A DNA stretch of 33,630 nt, taken from Pseudomonadota bacterium. GTDB taxonomy: Bacteria > Pseudomonadota > Gammaproteobacteria > UBA9339. Made by a program: the position numbers and the translations under genes. The notes under the pieces are model-generated. The model did no database searches. It saw only the letters and a list, made by a program, of their open reading frames with translations, and was not told the DNA's origin. Below, piece after piece: positions 8,173 through 17,299 of the stretch; position 1 is the stretch's first letter; every line of letters starts with the position of its first letter. The stretch covers positions 1 through 33,630 of the forward strand of contig JAJXWM010000017.1 in NCBI GenBank assembly GCA_021781615.1. The letters are read 5' to 3'.

Positions 8173-9117
8173 ATGAAAATAATCTTTGCCGGCACTCCTC
8201 GATTTGCCATACCAGCATTAAAAGCATTAATAAATTCGTCACACAAAATTTGTGCCGTCTATACTCAACCTGACCGCCCAGCAGGTAGAGGACAAAAACT
8301 AACAGCAAGCCCCGTAAAACAACTTGCATTAATGAGTAATTTACCAGTGTATCAACCTCTAACCTTAAAAAATCCCGAGACTCAAAAAGAGTTGCGTAAC
8401 TCAGGGGCCGATGTTTTTATCGATGTTGCCTATGGTTTGCTCTTACCAGAAACCGTATTAAATATACCAAAATTTGGTTGTGTTAATATTCATCCCTCAC
8501 TACTTCCACGTTTTCGTGGTGCCGCCCCAATCCAACGCGCAATACTGGCTGGCGACCCAATAACAGGTGTTACTATTATGCAAATGGATGCTGGACTTGA
8601 TACTGGAGCCATCTATAAACAGCAACCCCTACCAATAACTAACACCGACACCGCTGAAACTTTAATGGAAAAAGCAGCGGACATCGGCGCAAAGTTATTA
8701 TTAGAAGTTTTAACTGAAATTGAAAACGGTTCGGCAAAAATTACGCCACAAAGTAACGACCAAACCACTTATGCTAATAAAATTTCAAAAGAGGAAGGAA
8801 AAATTGATTGGCACAAAAGCGCCGAAGAGATAGAAAGAATGATTCGGGCATTTAATCCCTGGCCCATTGCTTATACAGAAAATGAGAATAATTATGTGCG
8901 AATTTGGCAGGCAGCAATCAAAAACCACGAGAAGCTTGCTGAAAGTTTTACCCCGGGAACCATCATTAATACTGGTAAAGATGGAATCGATGTTGCAACA
9001 GGTAACGGCGTATTACAGCTATTAAAAATCCAACTTCCTGGCGGCAAGCAATTGCTCGTGCAAGATATTCTAAATGCTCATCACCATCTTTTCGCTACCG
9101 GAAAAAAATTCTCTTAG
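8173..9117 (+). CDS. fmt: Methionyl-tRNA formyltransferase
   Basis: Fmt formylates initiator Met-tRNA using 10-formyl-tetrahydrofolate. The 314-residue protein has an N-terminal MKIIFAGTPRFAIPALKAL, the substrate loop QPDRPAGRGQKL, catalytic block NIHPSLLPRFRGAAPIQ followed by GVTIMQMDAGLDTG (catalytic Asn, His, Asp), and a C-terminal anticodon-arm-binding OB domain (from about 205) ending in GGKQLLVQDIL. Length is normal. It pairs functionally with def upstream. The usual downstream rsmB is absent, so local synteny breaks here. Confidence 0.96.
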   Translation: MKIIFAGTPRFAIPALKALINSSHKICAVYTQPDRPAGRGQKLTASPVKQLALMSNLPVYQPLTLKNPETQKELRNSGADVFIDVAYGLLLPETVLNIPKFGCVNIHPSLLPRFRGAAPIQRAILAGDPITGVTIMQMDAGLDTGAIYKQQPLPITNTDTAETLMEKAADIGAKLLLEVLTEIENGSAKITPQSNDQTTYANKISKEEGKIDWHKSAEEIERMIRAFNPWPIAYTENENNYVRIWQAAIKNHEKLAESFTPGTIINTGKDGIDVATGNGVLQLLKIQLPGGKQLLVQDILNAHHHLFATGKKFS

Positions 9118-9168
9118 CTCTCCATGAAGCTCGAGCAAAAAAATGCTGGGAAATCAGTCTTCCTAGGT

Positions 9169-9399
9169 TTAACCTTTACCAAATGTCACATTGCTCTTCC
9201 AAACAGGACGACAACATGCCACTTTACCGCTATTAAAGGCTCGACGAAGCATTATTGCTAACCCTGAACATCTCAACCGAGAATTCACCAGATTACCTAA
9301 CCCAAGCTGGTAATTATAAGATGATATTTTTTCGTTGAAATTGCAATTAGGTGCTAAAAAATGACCTACTAAAGAATGTAGTGTTATTCCGTTATCCAT
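9169..9399 (-). CDS. Hypothetical small protein, 76 residues
   Basis: No family is recognised. The frame is supported mainly by a strong ribosome-binding site (aaaggag) 7 nt before the ATG. The product has four cysteines (one near residue 19, one near 43, a CC pair near 62) and a basic C-terminal half. There is no clear signal peptide or membrane span. It is convergent with fmt, 51 bp away. It may be a genuine orphan gene or a chance frame. Confidence 0.4.
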   Translation of the reverse strand: MDNGITLHSLVGHFLAPNCNFNEKISSYNYQLGLGNLVNSRLRCSGLAIMLRRAFNSGKVACCRPVWKSNVTFGKG

Positions 9400-9657
9400 T
9401 TGACAAACTCCTTTGTTATAAAAAATAATAAAAATCTACACCAAGAGCATTATACCTCTCAGGCTATCACAAGTAAAATTTTTGTTATGTTATGGGGTTA
9501 TATTTAAATTTGGTATTTCAATGCAAGCTGGCTGTCATAAAAAAATAGAAGATATATCAAAAAATTATTTTTAGAATTATCAAGATACTAGCTGTCAACC
9601 CTTATTTAAAAAATTTTCCATGAACCATATATGGCAATAGAAAAACAATCACTTTAC

Positions 9658-10812
9658 TTAACGAAACCTCACAACCGTAATCTCAGAATGAACGCCAAAC
9701 CTATTAACTGGCCCCCATGATCCGGTCCCTGAATTAATATAAAGCCAAATTTCGTTCTGACAATTAAGACCAGTATGATATTTATGTGCCAAAGGAACCA
9801 ATAAACTAAAAGGAAAAAATTGCCCGGCATGAGTATGACCAGAAAGTTGCAAATTAAAACCAACTTTCTGGGCATCACAAAGAACACGCGGACTATGAGA
9901 AAGCAATATTTTAAAATCTGACGCTTCCTGAGAATACACTGCCCGTTCTACCTCTGGTTTATGTTCAGGTAAAAACTGACCACCAGATACATCGGTTACA
10001 CCAGCAAATAAAATTTTTACTCCAGAAAAATCAATCACCCGATTTTCATTAACAAGCGGTGTAAATCCAAGACCACTCATAGTCTTAATCCACTGCCCTG
10101 CCCCCCAGTAATATTCATGATTGCCAGTAACATAAAATTTACCAAAAGAAGCTTTAAGATTAGCAAGAGACTCTAATTGCTTTGCAAGCGCATCGGCATC
10201 ACCGTCAGCAACATCACCAGTTAATACAATAAAATCTGGCTTTAATTCATTAACCTTTTTCACTACCTTTGCTACATAATCATGACGAATTAGCGGGCCA
10301 ACATGTAAATCACTAATTTGCACAATTTTTACTGCTTTTAATATTGTCGCTTTATTTTTTATCGGCACAAAAACCTCTACAACTTGTGGCCCAGACAAAG
10401 CGGTTTTTAAACCTAAACCTGAGAGCAATAATGAAATAATAAGAATAGTAATCGTTAACCATTTCGATAAAAATAAATTTTGGACCTGGTTTAAGGTAGA
10501 AGTATGGCTTAATATCATAACCAGCCAAAGAATAAGTCGGCATAAATCAACAGCAAGAGAAAATAGAATAAATGTTACCCATACTCCGAGCAAAGTGGAT
10601 CCAATCCAAGCAAGGGCACGAAACCAAAACTGATCAGACAAAAAAACGTTGTAACGATAGATAAGTTCCCAACCGATCATAATAAGAAAAAGCAAAAGCG
10701 TAAATAAAAATGCTAAAACTCGATGTTCAGGCAAAAACTGACTAATTTTGTAATAGGTATAAAAAATCAAAGATAATAAAATTACTACCGATGAAAACCA
10801 AATACGTGGCAT
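9658..10812 (-). CDS. Membrane-anchored metallophosphoesterase
   Basis: The 384-residue protein has four or five hydrophobic segments in residues 5-140, then a calcineurin-like phosphoesterase domain with all metal-binding motifs: VQISDLHVGPLI (D168, H170), VLTGDVADGD, VTGNHEYYWG, LLSHSP and QLSGHTHAGQFFP. It resembles YkuE/YaeI-type enzymes, some of which act on UDP-diacylglucosamine or other envelope phosphoesters; the substrate here is not known. A GAGG ribosome-binding site precedes the ATG. It lies downstream of the aminotransferase gene on the same strand with a short gap. Confidence 0.85.
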   Translation of the reverse strand: MPRIWFSSVVILLSLIFYTYYKISQFLPEHRVLAFLFTLLLFLIMIGWELIYRYNVFLSDQFWFRALAWIGSTLLGVWVTFILFSLAVDLCRLILWLVMILSHTSTLNQVQNLFLSKWLTITILIISLLLSGLGLKTALSGPQVVEVFVPIKNKATILKAVKIVQISDLHVGPLIRHDYVAKVVKKVNELKPDFIVLTGDVADGDADALAKQLESLANLKASFGKFYVTGNHEYYWGAGQWIKTMSGLGFTPLVNENRVIDFSGVKILFAGVTDVSGGQFLPEHKPEVERAVYSQEASDFKILLSHSPRVLCDAQKVGFNLQLSGHTHAGQFFPFSLLVPLAHKYHTGLNCQNEIWLYINSGTGSWGPVNRFGVHSEITVVRFR

Positions 10813-10866
10813 GTTATAACCTCAAAATATTCTTCGTAGATACTGCAAAAGCACTCAAATAAAATT

Positions 10867-12150
10867 CTAATTTAATCCGACCTTACTCCAAAACTGATCT
10901 AAATAATCACGAAACTCGCCACCCCAAACTAAATCAACTGGGGTAAGAAGCGAATCGTGTGATGGTGGTTTTTTACCACAAAGTTCGGCTAAAAATTGAT
11001 CCCGAATCTTAATGATTGTCGGATGCAGACTCGCTGCAAATAAAGTTTCAACTTTTTCCCCATCAGGTGATTCAATATTAGGTTTAACAATATCAACTTT
11101 CCCAACTGGCGTAACTTTGACCGCATTACCGACAAACGCTAAACCAGCAATTTTGCCACTACGAATTTGCTCTAAGGTAATATCCTGTTCCTGCGTCCGC
11201 AAGCCTAACTTGGGTGCCAAATGCTTTACTATATAATCTAATACTGTTCCTCCCAAACGATTTACCCGCATTGGTGGATAAACGATAGTTTCACCATCAT
11301 TAAGAACCGCCAAAATCTCCTCTCCTGGACCATCAGCTAAAACACCATAACGCATTAATTCATCAAAATTTCTTAAATTAAAATCTAAAACTCCATCTTT
11401 AATGCCATATGGCGCCAGATAAATTAATTCATCATACTTAAGGTTACGCGCTAAAGAACCATCGGTAGAAGCGGCACCATAATTCGAGGCGTGCTTACCA
11501 ACAATAGGAAACATCCGCTGTCCACCCGTAATAACCGCTTTGACCCCCTCTTTATCAACTCTTACCACATCAGAGAAATAATTACCCCAGCGAAAAACCA
11601 AAACACTACTTTCAATAAAATATCCTGGAGAAAGAGATACCCCCCAAGGACCAACACCACTACCAGCCGACGGACGAATATAAGCTCGCGCTGGACTACC
11701 ATCATCTGCCCGTAAAATATCAGTTCCATGAACAGCTATTGTATCTAATACTGATTGAGCAAATTTTTCGATTGGTATCGCAAGCTGATAACCACGCCCC
11801 CTTAAGGAACGTATAAACCTGGCAAGTCTTGGTCGATGCAAAATAACATTTGCCCCAATAATGTTGTTATTCGCATCTAACATTGCCTCAGCGCTTGATC
11901 CTTCCCAAGCTCCAGTTGCGTAATCAGAACGATGCTGTTGATTGGGGGCAAAGTTTAAAACTGAATGAGGAGGACACATAACCATCTTTTCCGGAGCAAA
12001 TGGTAAATTGCGCGTTACATATTTAGTTTTTTGCCAACTTTTTTTCACTAATTCTTTATAATGTAAATGCACTGCGCTGACATCTTCACGCCAACCTTGT
12101 AACGATGTCTTATATTCCTCGCGCCAACTTTCGATATTGTGATCTAACAT
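10867..12150 (-). CDS. Branched-chain amino acid aminotransferase-like protein (fold type IV)
   Basis: The 427-residue PLP enzyme is related to IlvE/BCAT. The evidence includes YATGAWEGSSAEAML (the family's FEGxxAY-type substrate loop), RPSAGSGVGPWGVSL, the PLP-lysine region VGKHASNYGAAS, and GGTVLDYIVKHLAPKLGL followed by GNAVKVTPVGKV. It is longer than a typical IlvE of about 300 residues, with an N-terminal extension of about 70 residues, so it may belong to a less-studied subgroup. It would transfer amino groups between branched-chain amino acids and 2-oxoglutarate; the substrate is inferred. A GAGG ribosome-binding site precedes the start. It sits between uvrD and the phosphoesterase. 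Confidence 0.8.
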   Translation of the reverse strand: MLDHNIESWREEYKTSLQGWREDVSAVHLHYKELVKKSWQKTKYVTRNLPFAPEKMVMCPPHSVLNFAPNQQHRSDYATGAWEGSSAEAMLDANNNIIGANVILHRPRLARFIRSLRGRGYQLAIPIEKFAQSVLDTIAVHGTDILRADDGSPARAYIRPSAGSGVGPWGVSLSPGYFIESSVLVFRWGNYFSDVVRVDKEGVKAVITGGQRMFPIVGKHASNYGAASTDGSLARNLKYDELIYLAPYGIKDGVLDFNLRNFDELMRYGVLADGPGEEILAVLNDGETIVYPPMRVNRLGGTVLDYIVKHLAPKLGLRTQEQDITLEQIRSGKIAGLAFVGNAVKVTPVGKVDIVKPNIESPDGEKVETLFAASLHPTIIKIRDQFLAELCGKKPPSHDSLLTPVDLVWGGEFRDYLDQFWSKVGLN

Positions 12151-12167
12151 TTTTACCTCGTCTTTTT

Positions 12168-14309
12168 TTAGAATAAATATTGGGGAGATAATAACTTACT
12201 ACCATATTTCTTAAAATTAATTCGCACCGCCATCGACTCTCCATCGCCATCAAAACCAGTAATCACCCCTTCACCAAAGTATTGATGTGATACCACTTGC
12301 CCTAAACGAAACTTATTAGATTCGCGGGCATGCGATAAATTAACGCCAGGAAGCGCAGGTTTAACACTATTTAATAGTGTGTCACCCCTTAATAACTCTT
12401 GGGGTATTTCGCGCAAAAACCGGGATGGAAAACGCGAATTAGTACTACCCCGCAATTGCCGAGATTGGGCATGTAAAAGGTAGAGCTTTTGCATTGCTCT
12501 CGTCATACCCACATAACACAGGCGCCGTTCCTCTTCCAATTCCTCTTCAGTCTTCATCGACATCACATGAGGAAACAAACCCTCCTCAAGTCCGCATAAA
12601 AACACCAGCGGAAACTCTAATCCCTTAGCTGCATGCAGCGTCATAAGTTTAACACAATTATTATCACTATTATCAACAAACTCCCCCGATTCTAAAGCAA
12701 TGTGTGATAAAAAATCCTGCAATAACAACAACCTATCATTATTTACGACAAAGGTTGAAAACTGTTTTGCCGCGGTAACTAGTTCATCTAAATTTTCTAA
12801 ACGGGACTGCTTATATTCTGCTTGTTGGGACTTAATATAATGCGCACGTAAATTAGCCAAATTGATCAGGTGTTGGATAAGATCAGCCAAATCAATCTTT
12901 GTAATAGCCTCGGCTCCTTCATTAATAAGACTAATAAAACCGCCCAGAGCACTGGCCGATCTAGCCGACAATTGATTGGTCGCAACCATAGTTTGCGCAG
13001 CTTGCCATAAAGAATGGTTGTGGATTTTTGCATAATTACGCAATAAACCCATCGCTGCTTCACCAATACCTCGAACCGGTAAATTAACCACTCGTTCAAA
13101 AGCAGCATCGTCGCTACGATTAACCAATAAACGTAAATATGCGAGCACATCTTTGATTTCAGCTCTTTCAAAAAAGCGCATGCCACCATAAACTCGATAA
13201 GAAATACCAGCACGTAGTAATTGTTCTTCAATAATTCGTGACTGGGCATTAGAACGGTACAATATGGCGATCTCATTTAAAGCGCGACTAGGCTTAATCC
13301 ACGCTTGGATCTTATCAACTATATAGCGTGCTTCATCGATTTCGTTAAAAGCAGTATATAAGGTTATCGGTTCTCCGCTCCCACTCTCAGTCCACAAATT
13401 TTTTCCTAGCCTATTACTATTATTAGCAATTACTGCATTTGCCGCCGATAAAATAGTTGATGTTGAACGATAATTTTGCTCTAAACGTATCGTATCAACA
13501 CCAGAATAATCTCTGCTTAAACGGTGCATATTGCCGCTATCAGCGCCACGCCAACTGTAAATCGATTGGTCATCATCACCAACCGCAGTCAAATTAGAAT
13601 TAGCACTAGATAATAACTGAATCCAAGCATATTGCATGGCATTAGTATCTTGAAACTCATCTACCAAAATATGCTGAAAACGTCCTTGATAATGCTCACG
13701 AACCTGCTGATTTTTTTGCCAAAGTTCACAAGAACGAAGTAATAATTCAGCAAAATCCACCAAACAACTACGATCACATGTATCTTCATAAGCTCGATAA
13801 ACTTTACTTAAAGTATCTTCAACAAAATTACCAGGTATAAACTTACCCGCGCGTATCCCTTTCTCTTTATTACTATTGATAAAACCTTGTGATTGCTTGG
13901 CTGGCCACCGCTCTTGGTCTAAAGATAGAGTTTTATGTATCCCCTTCAATAAACGTAATTGATCATCGGCATCAATAATTTGAAACGACTGATCAAGACC
14001 AGCCTCTTGCCAATGTAAACGTAATAAACGGTGCGATAAACCATGAAAAGTACCAATCCATAAACCAGCGAGAGCGAGCTGTAACATCTGCTCCAACCGT
14101 CGACGCATCTCGGTAGCTGCTTTATTGGTAAAAGTTACAGCAATAATATGATGTAAATTAACACCTTGCGATAGCAACCAAGCAATACGATGCACCAATA
14201 CCCGAGTTTTACCACTACCAGCTCCCGCTAGTACCAATAAATTCCCACCGGAATAAGTGACTGCTTGCTCTTGTACAGAATTAAGATCGGTTAAGATATT
14301 AGATTTCAT
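12168..14309 (-). CDS. uvrD: DNA helicase II (UvrD)
   Basis: This 3'-5' SF1 helicase acts in nucleotide excision and mismatch repair. The 713-residue protein has the Q motif LNSVQEQAV, Walker A LAGAGSGKT (27-35), VTFTNKAATEM (Ia), ILVDEFQDTN (II), GDDDQSIYSWRGA (III), LEQNYRST (IV), VKLMTLHAAKGLEFPLVFL (V) and YVGMTRAM (VI). The C-terminus KFRLGQVVSHQYFGEGVITG is the UvrD tudor-like domain that contacts RNA polymerase, which separates it from Rep. The ribosome-binding site is weak. Confidence 0.95.
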   Translation of the reverse strand: MKSNILTDLNSVQEQAVTYSGGNLLVLAGAGSGKTRVLVHRIAWLLSQGVNLHHIIAVTFTNKAATEMRRRLEQMLQLALAGLWIGTFHGLSHRLLRLHWQEAGLDQSFQIIDADDQLRLLKGIHKTLSLDQERWPAKQSQGFINSNKEKGIRAGKFIPGNFVEDTLSKVYRAYEDTCDRSCLVDFAELLLRSCELWQKNQQVREHYQGRFQHILVDEFQDTNAMQYAWIQLLSSANSNLTAVGDDDQSIYSWRGADSGNMHRLSRDYSGVDTIRLEQNYRSTSTILSAANAVIANNSNRLGKNLWTESGSGEPITLYTAFNEIDEARYIVDKIQAWIKPSRALNEIAILYRSNAQSRIIEEQLLRAGISYRVYGGMRFFERAEIKDVLAYLRLLVNRSDDAAFERVVNLPVRGIGEAAMGLLRNYAKIHNHSLWQAAQTMVATNQLSARSASALGGFISLINEGAEAITKIDLADLIQHLINLANLRAHYIKSQQAEYKQSRLENLDELVTAAKQFSTFVVNNDRLLLLQDFLSHIALESGEFVDNSDNNCVKLMTLHAAKGLEFPLVFLCGLEEGLFPHVMSMKTEEELEEERRLCYVGMTRAMQKLYLLHAQSRQLRGSTNSRFPSRFLREIPQELLRGDTLLNSVKPALPGVNLSHARESNKFRLGQVVSHQYFGEGVITGFDGDGESMAVRINFKKYGSKLLSPQYLF

Positions 14310-14529
14310 AACTTTATTTATATCTATCTTAGCAAAATAAAGCCAATTGCCAAAGTAATAGTTATGATTTTAGTTAGAATTTTTTAAAAACATAACCACG
14401 GTGACTCAATATAGCGAGCGGTTTTTTTATTGTGATTTTCTCTAAATCGAGTTACGAGGTGGCCGGAGGGAAAACAAGCTTATTTTTATTTAGAATGCAC
14501 CCCTGCGCGTTACAACGATGCAGAATATC

Positions 14530-15201
14530 TCAAACTATACGCTTCCAAACTCTAACAATAGGAGCTGCACTTAACAACTTAACCCCGTAAATATGGGGAG
14601 GATTAGCAAGAGTATTGGGGTTGATACAATAGAGATTAAAATTAGCAGGATCACTACCCTGCGCTACACGACGACACAAAAGTTGATGATCAATAGTTTC
14701 AACAATACAATCTTTACCAATCGCGCTGGATAAATTTTCACCAAACAAACGTCTACCACCAACTCCATCATTTACAGAATAAAACGGCTCCATACCATCA
14801 TCAAAAATAGTTAAAGTAATAGCAGAATTAATCTTGTCACAAAATAAAGCAATCTCATTTTCTATTGCTTTCTCTTCCTCATAAGCAGAATGCTCGATAA
14901 TATTTGCATTTTCAAGAGTATTATTACAACGAACATCGATAAATTGAGGGGGTAAGCCAATACCATGCATCAACCACATATATGAACATTGCACGCCTTC
15001 TCTTTGCATCGCAGTAATAATTTTTTTTGCACCTTTAGAGCTTAGGCCTTGGTTTTTTGCGCATTCCCAATATTTTATGGTAGAAATACCAAGACTATAC
15101 TTTGAAGATAACTCATCTAGAGTTAAGCCTGACATTTTCCTAACTAATCTTAAACGTTTGCCGCGCTCTTTTGCTGAAGATCTTTGCATTTCATCTGACA
15201 T
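14530..15201 (-). CDS. HTH regulator with S24-like C-terminal domain
   Basis: The 223-residue protein has an N-terminal Xre-type helix-turn-helix (about 13-67: RGKRLRLVRKMSGLTLDELS then GISTIKYWE) and a C-terminal domain (about 127-223) resembling the LexA/CI S24 fold. The usual D-S-M-x-P motif reads DDGMEP (134-139), so the catalytic serine is replaced by glycine and self-cleavage is not expected. It is divergent from the ABC transporter at 15519, with palindromes in the shared intergenic region. It probably regulates itself and possibly the transporter. A phage origin is possible, but no phage genes are nearby. Confidence 0.75.
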   Translation of the reverse strand: MSDEMQRSSAKERGKRLRLVRKMSGLTLDELSSKYSLGISTIKYWECAKNQGLSSKGAKKIITAMQREGVQCSYMWLMHGIGLPPQFIDVRCNNTLENANIIEHSAYEEEKAIENEIALFCDKINSAITLTIFDDGMEPFYSVNDGVGGRRLFGENLSSAIGKDCIVETIDHQLLCRRVAQGSDPANFNLYCINPNTLANPPHIYGVKLLSAAPIVRVWKRIV

Positions 15202-15243
15202 AATTGTCTGCCTTATCTTTTTATTGTATTAAAATGAATATAG

Positions 15244-15267
15244 TTAATAATACAATACAATTATTAA
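15244..15267. promoter_or_regulatory. Perfect 8-8-8 palindrome, candidate operator of the HTH gene
   Basis: TTAATAAT (15244-15251) and ATTATTAA (15260-15267) flank an 8-bp spacer, 43-66 bp upstream of the HTH gene start. A TTGTATT/AATACAA pair (15225-15231 and 15254-15260) overlaps it. The position suits an autoregulatory operator. The AT-rich setting makes chance palindromes more likely. Confidence 0.45.
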
Positions 15268-15397
15268 GCTATCCTTATGCATTTGAAAATTTATCAATAA
15301 GATAAACTGCGTTTTATTAAGTAAGTCAAAGTATCCAAAAAATAATAGTCTAATAAATAGATCAACAATAGGTTAAGAAATGGTATAAAAATATTCT

Positions 15398-15431
15398 AAT
15401 ACTATCCTATAATACTATAATACATAGTATT
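15398..15431 (+). promoter_or_regulatory. Repeated AATACTAT boxes with TATAAT elements upstream of the ABC transporter
   Basis: AATACTAT occurs at 15398 and 15411 and its reverse complement ATAGTATT at 15424, spaced 13 bp apart, like a three-box operator. TATAAT hexamers overlap them at 15408-15413 and 15416-15421. This is about 90-120 bp upstream of the permease start and on the far side from the HTH gene, so it could be the transporter promoter with regulator boxes. Confidence 0.42.
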
Positions 15432-15518
15432 TATGGTAATAAAAGCGTCAAATATTGCATCCAAATTTAAAAATTTTTTGGCATATGCCATTTGACCAAA
15501 ACGATCACCATAAAGAAG

Positions 15519-17294
15519 ATGAAACTTGACCCATCTGCCAGTAAGGGTAACATCTATCGTATGTCTTTTCTACCCAAACAGACCTATACCAAAAATGAGG
15601 CCACTATTTGGTCTATCCCAAACTACTGGGACATAATGGCCATTGCCATTATTTTCACTTTTATTGTCCTTGTTGCTTGGGGAGCCAAACAAATGCTAGG
15701 CTCCTACCGTTTAGGCGATATTATTCACATATCATTAAACCCCATTTATCTACCGGGATATGCTCTCCGTACCACCATGCGTTTATTTATAGCTCTATTC
15801 TTCTCCCTTGTTTTTACATTCGTTTTTGGCACATTAGCTGCAAGAAATAAGCATGCAGAACATATAATCATACCAACCATAGATATTTTACAGTCGGTAC
15901 CAGTTTTAAGTTTTCTTTCTATAGTCATGACCGGTTTTATTTTTATATTTAAAAACAGCATGTTAGGTCCGGAATGCGCGGCTATTTTTGGAATATTTAC
16001 CTCTCAAGCCTGGAATATGACCTTAAGCTTTTATCAAGGAGTGAAAACTGTACCAAAAGAGCTAAAAGAGGCAGCAAATATTTTCCACCTATCAGCCTGG
16101 CAAAAATTTTGGAAAGTAGAGGTCCCCTTTTCTATGCCAGGATTACTATGGAACATGATGATGTCGATGTCGGGTAGCTGGTTTTTCGTAATTGCGTGCG
16201 AGGCCTTTTCCGTTGCTGGTCAAAATATTACTCTACCTGGAGTAGGATCGTATATATCTTTAGCTATAGCTGAAGCTAACAGTATGGCAGTTATTTATGC
16301 CATTATTTGCATGTTAGTAGTAATTTTTTTATATGACCAATTATTATTTCGCCCCCTCATCTACTGGACAGAAAAATTTGAAGAATCTCAAGACGATGAA
16401 GAAAGGGCTCGCCGCGCTTGGATAATAAGCTTATTTCAACGAACAAAATTTTTACGTAAAACCACCTCCCTGCTTGAAGAGCTAGCTGAACTTTGGGTTA
16501 ACTTTAAACCCTTTAGAACAAAACCCAAGGCCTCTACAAATAAACGCTCGACATTACTTGTAAAAATGCATTACTTAACGTTGGCAACGATTCTCATCTT
16601 TGCAACTTTTATCATTTGGGATTTTGTATTAGTCAATATTTCTTGGCATGAAATTAAATACGTCTTTACTCTTGGATTATTTACTGGCATTCGGGTAATG
16701 AGCTTAATCCTTTTATCATCACTAATTTGGTTACCAATAGGCGTGTGGATCGGTTTACGACCAAACCTTGCTGCAGCCATTCAACCAATTATCCAATTCG
16801 TCGCCGCATTTCCAGCAAACCTGCTATTTTCCGTAGCAACAATGTTGATTGTAACCTTCAATTTAAATGTTGAAATTTGGGTATCACCACTAATGGTACT
16901 TGGAACTCAGTGGTACATCCTATTTAACGTTATTGCAGGCACCAGCGTTCTTCCTAAAGAATTAAAACTAGCAGCAGCTAATTTTAGAGTAAAAGGCCTA
17001 TTATGGTGGCGGCGCATTATTTTACCAGGAATTGCACCTTACTTTATTACCGGAGCAATCACCGCTGCCGGTGGAGCATGGAATGCAAGCATTGTAGCCG
17101 AAGTACTCAAGTGGGGCACAATAAACCTACATGCTACCGGTATTGGTAATTATATCGACACCAATTTTAACTCCGGTGATTTACCAAGGCTAGCCTTGGG
17201 GACGATAATAATGTGCCTAATAGTACTATTGATTAATAGATTATTTTGGCGACCTCTTTATAATATAGCCATGAGAAGATTCGACATCGATTAA
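15519..17294 (+). CDS. ABC transporter duplicated permease (NitT/TauT-like, COG4986 type)
   Basis: About 591 residues comprise two fused binding-protein-dependent permease domains, each with about six membrane spans and an EAA-type loop: PKELKEAANIFHLSAWQKFW in the first half and PKELKLAAANFRVKGLLWWR in the second. Family members are annotated as anion-type (nitrate/sulfonate/taurine) duplicated permeases, but the substrate is not known here. No solute-binding protein is encoded nearby. The frame extends to a TTG at 15492. ATGs at 15519 and 15561 are alternatives and none has an ideal ribosome-binding site. The ATPase gene follows after 5 bp, forming an operon. Confidence 0.85.
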   Translation: MKLDPSASKGNIYRMSFLPKQTYTKNEATIWSIPNYWDIMAIAIIFTFIVLVAWGAKQMLGSYRLGDIIHISLNPIYLPGYALRTTMRLFIALFFSLVFTFVFGTLAARNKHAEHIIIPTIDILQSVPVLSFLSIVMTGFIFIFKNSMLGPECAAIFGIFTSQAWNMTLSFYQGVKTVPKELKEAANIFHLSAWQKFWKVEVPFSMPGLLWNMMMSMSGSWFFVIACEAFSVAGQNITLPGVGSYISLAIAEANSMAVIYAIICMLVVIFLYDQLLFRPLIYWTEKFEESQDDEERARRAWIISLFQRTKFLRKTTSLLEELAELWVNFKPFRTKPKASTNKRSTLLVKMHYLTLATILIFATFIIWDFVLVNISWHEIKYVFTLGLFTGIRVMSLILLSSLIWLPIGVWIGLRPNLAAAIQPIIQFVAAFPANLLFSVATMLIVTFNLNVEIWVSPLMVLGTQWYILFNVIAGTSVLPKELKLAAANFRVKGLLWWRRIILPGIAPYFITGAITAAGGAWNASIVAEVLKWGTINLHATGIGNYIDTNFNSGDLPRLALGTIIMCLIVLLINRLFWRPLYNIAMRRFDID

Positions 17295-17299
17295 ATTAT

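Noticed and set aside
14310-14529. Possible tRNA between uvrD and the HTH gene (GC-rich patches near 14460)
   Set aside because: No cloverleaf with a GTTCRA-type T-loop could be assembled.
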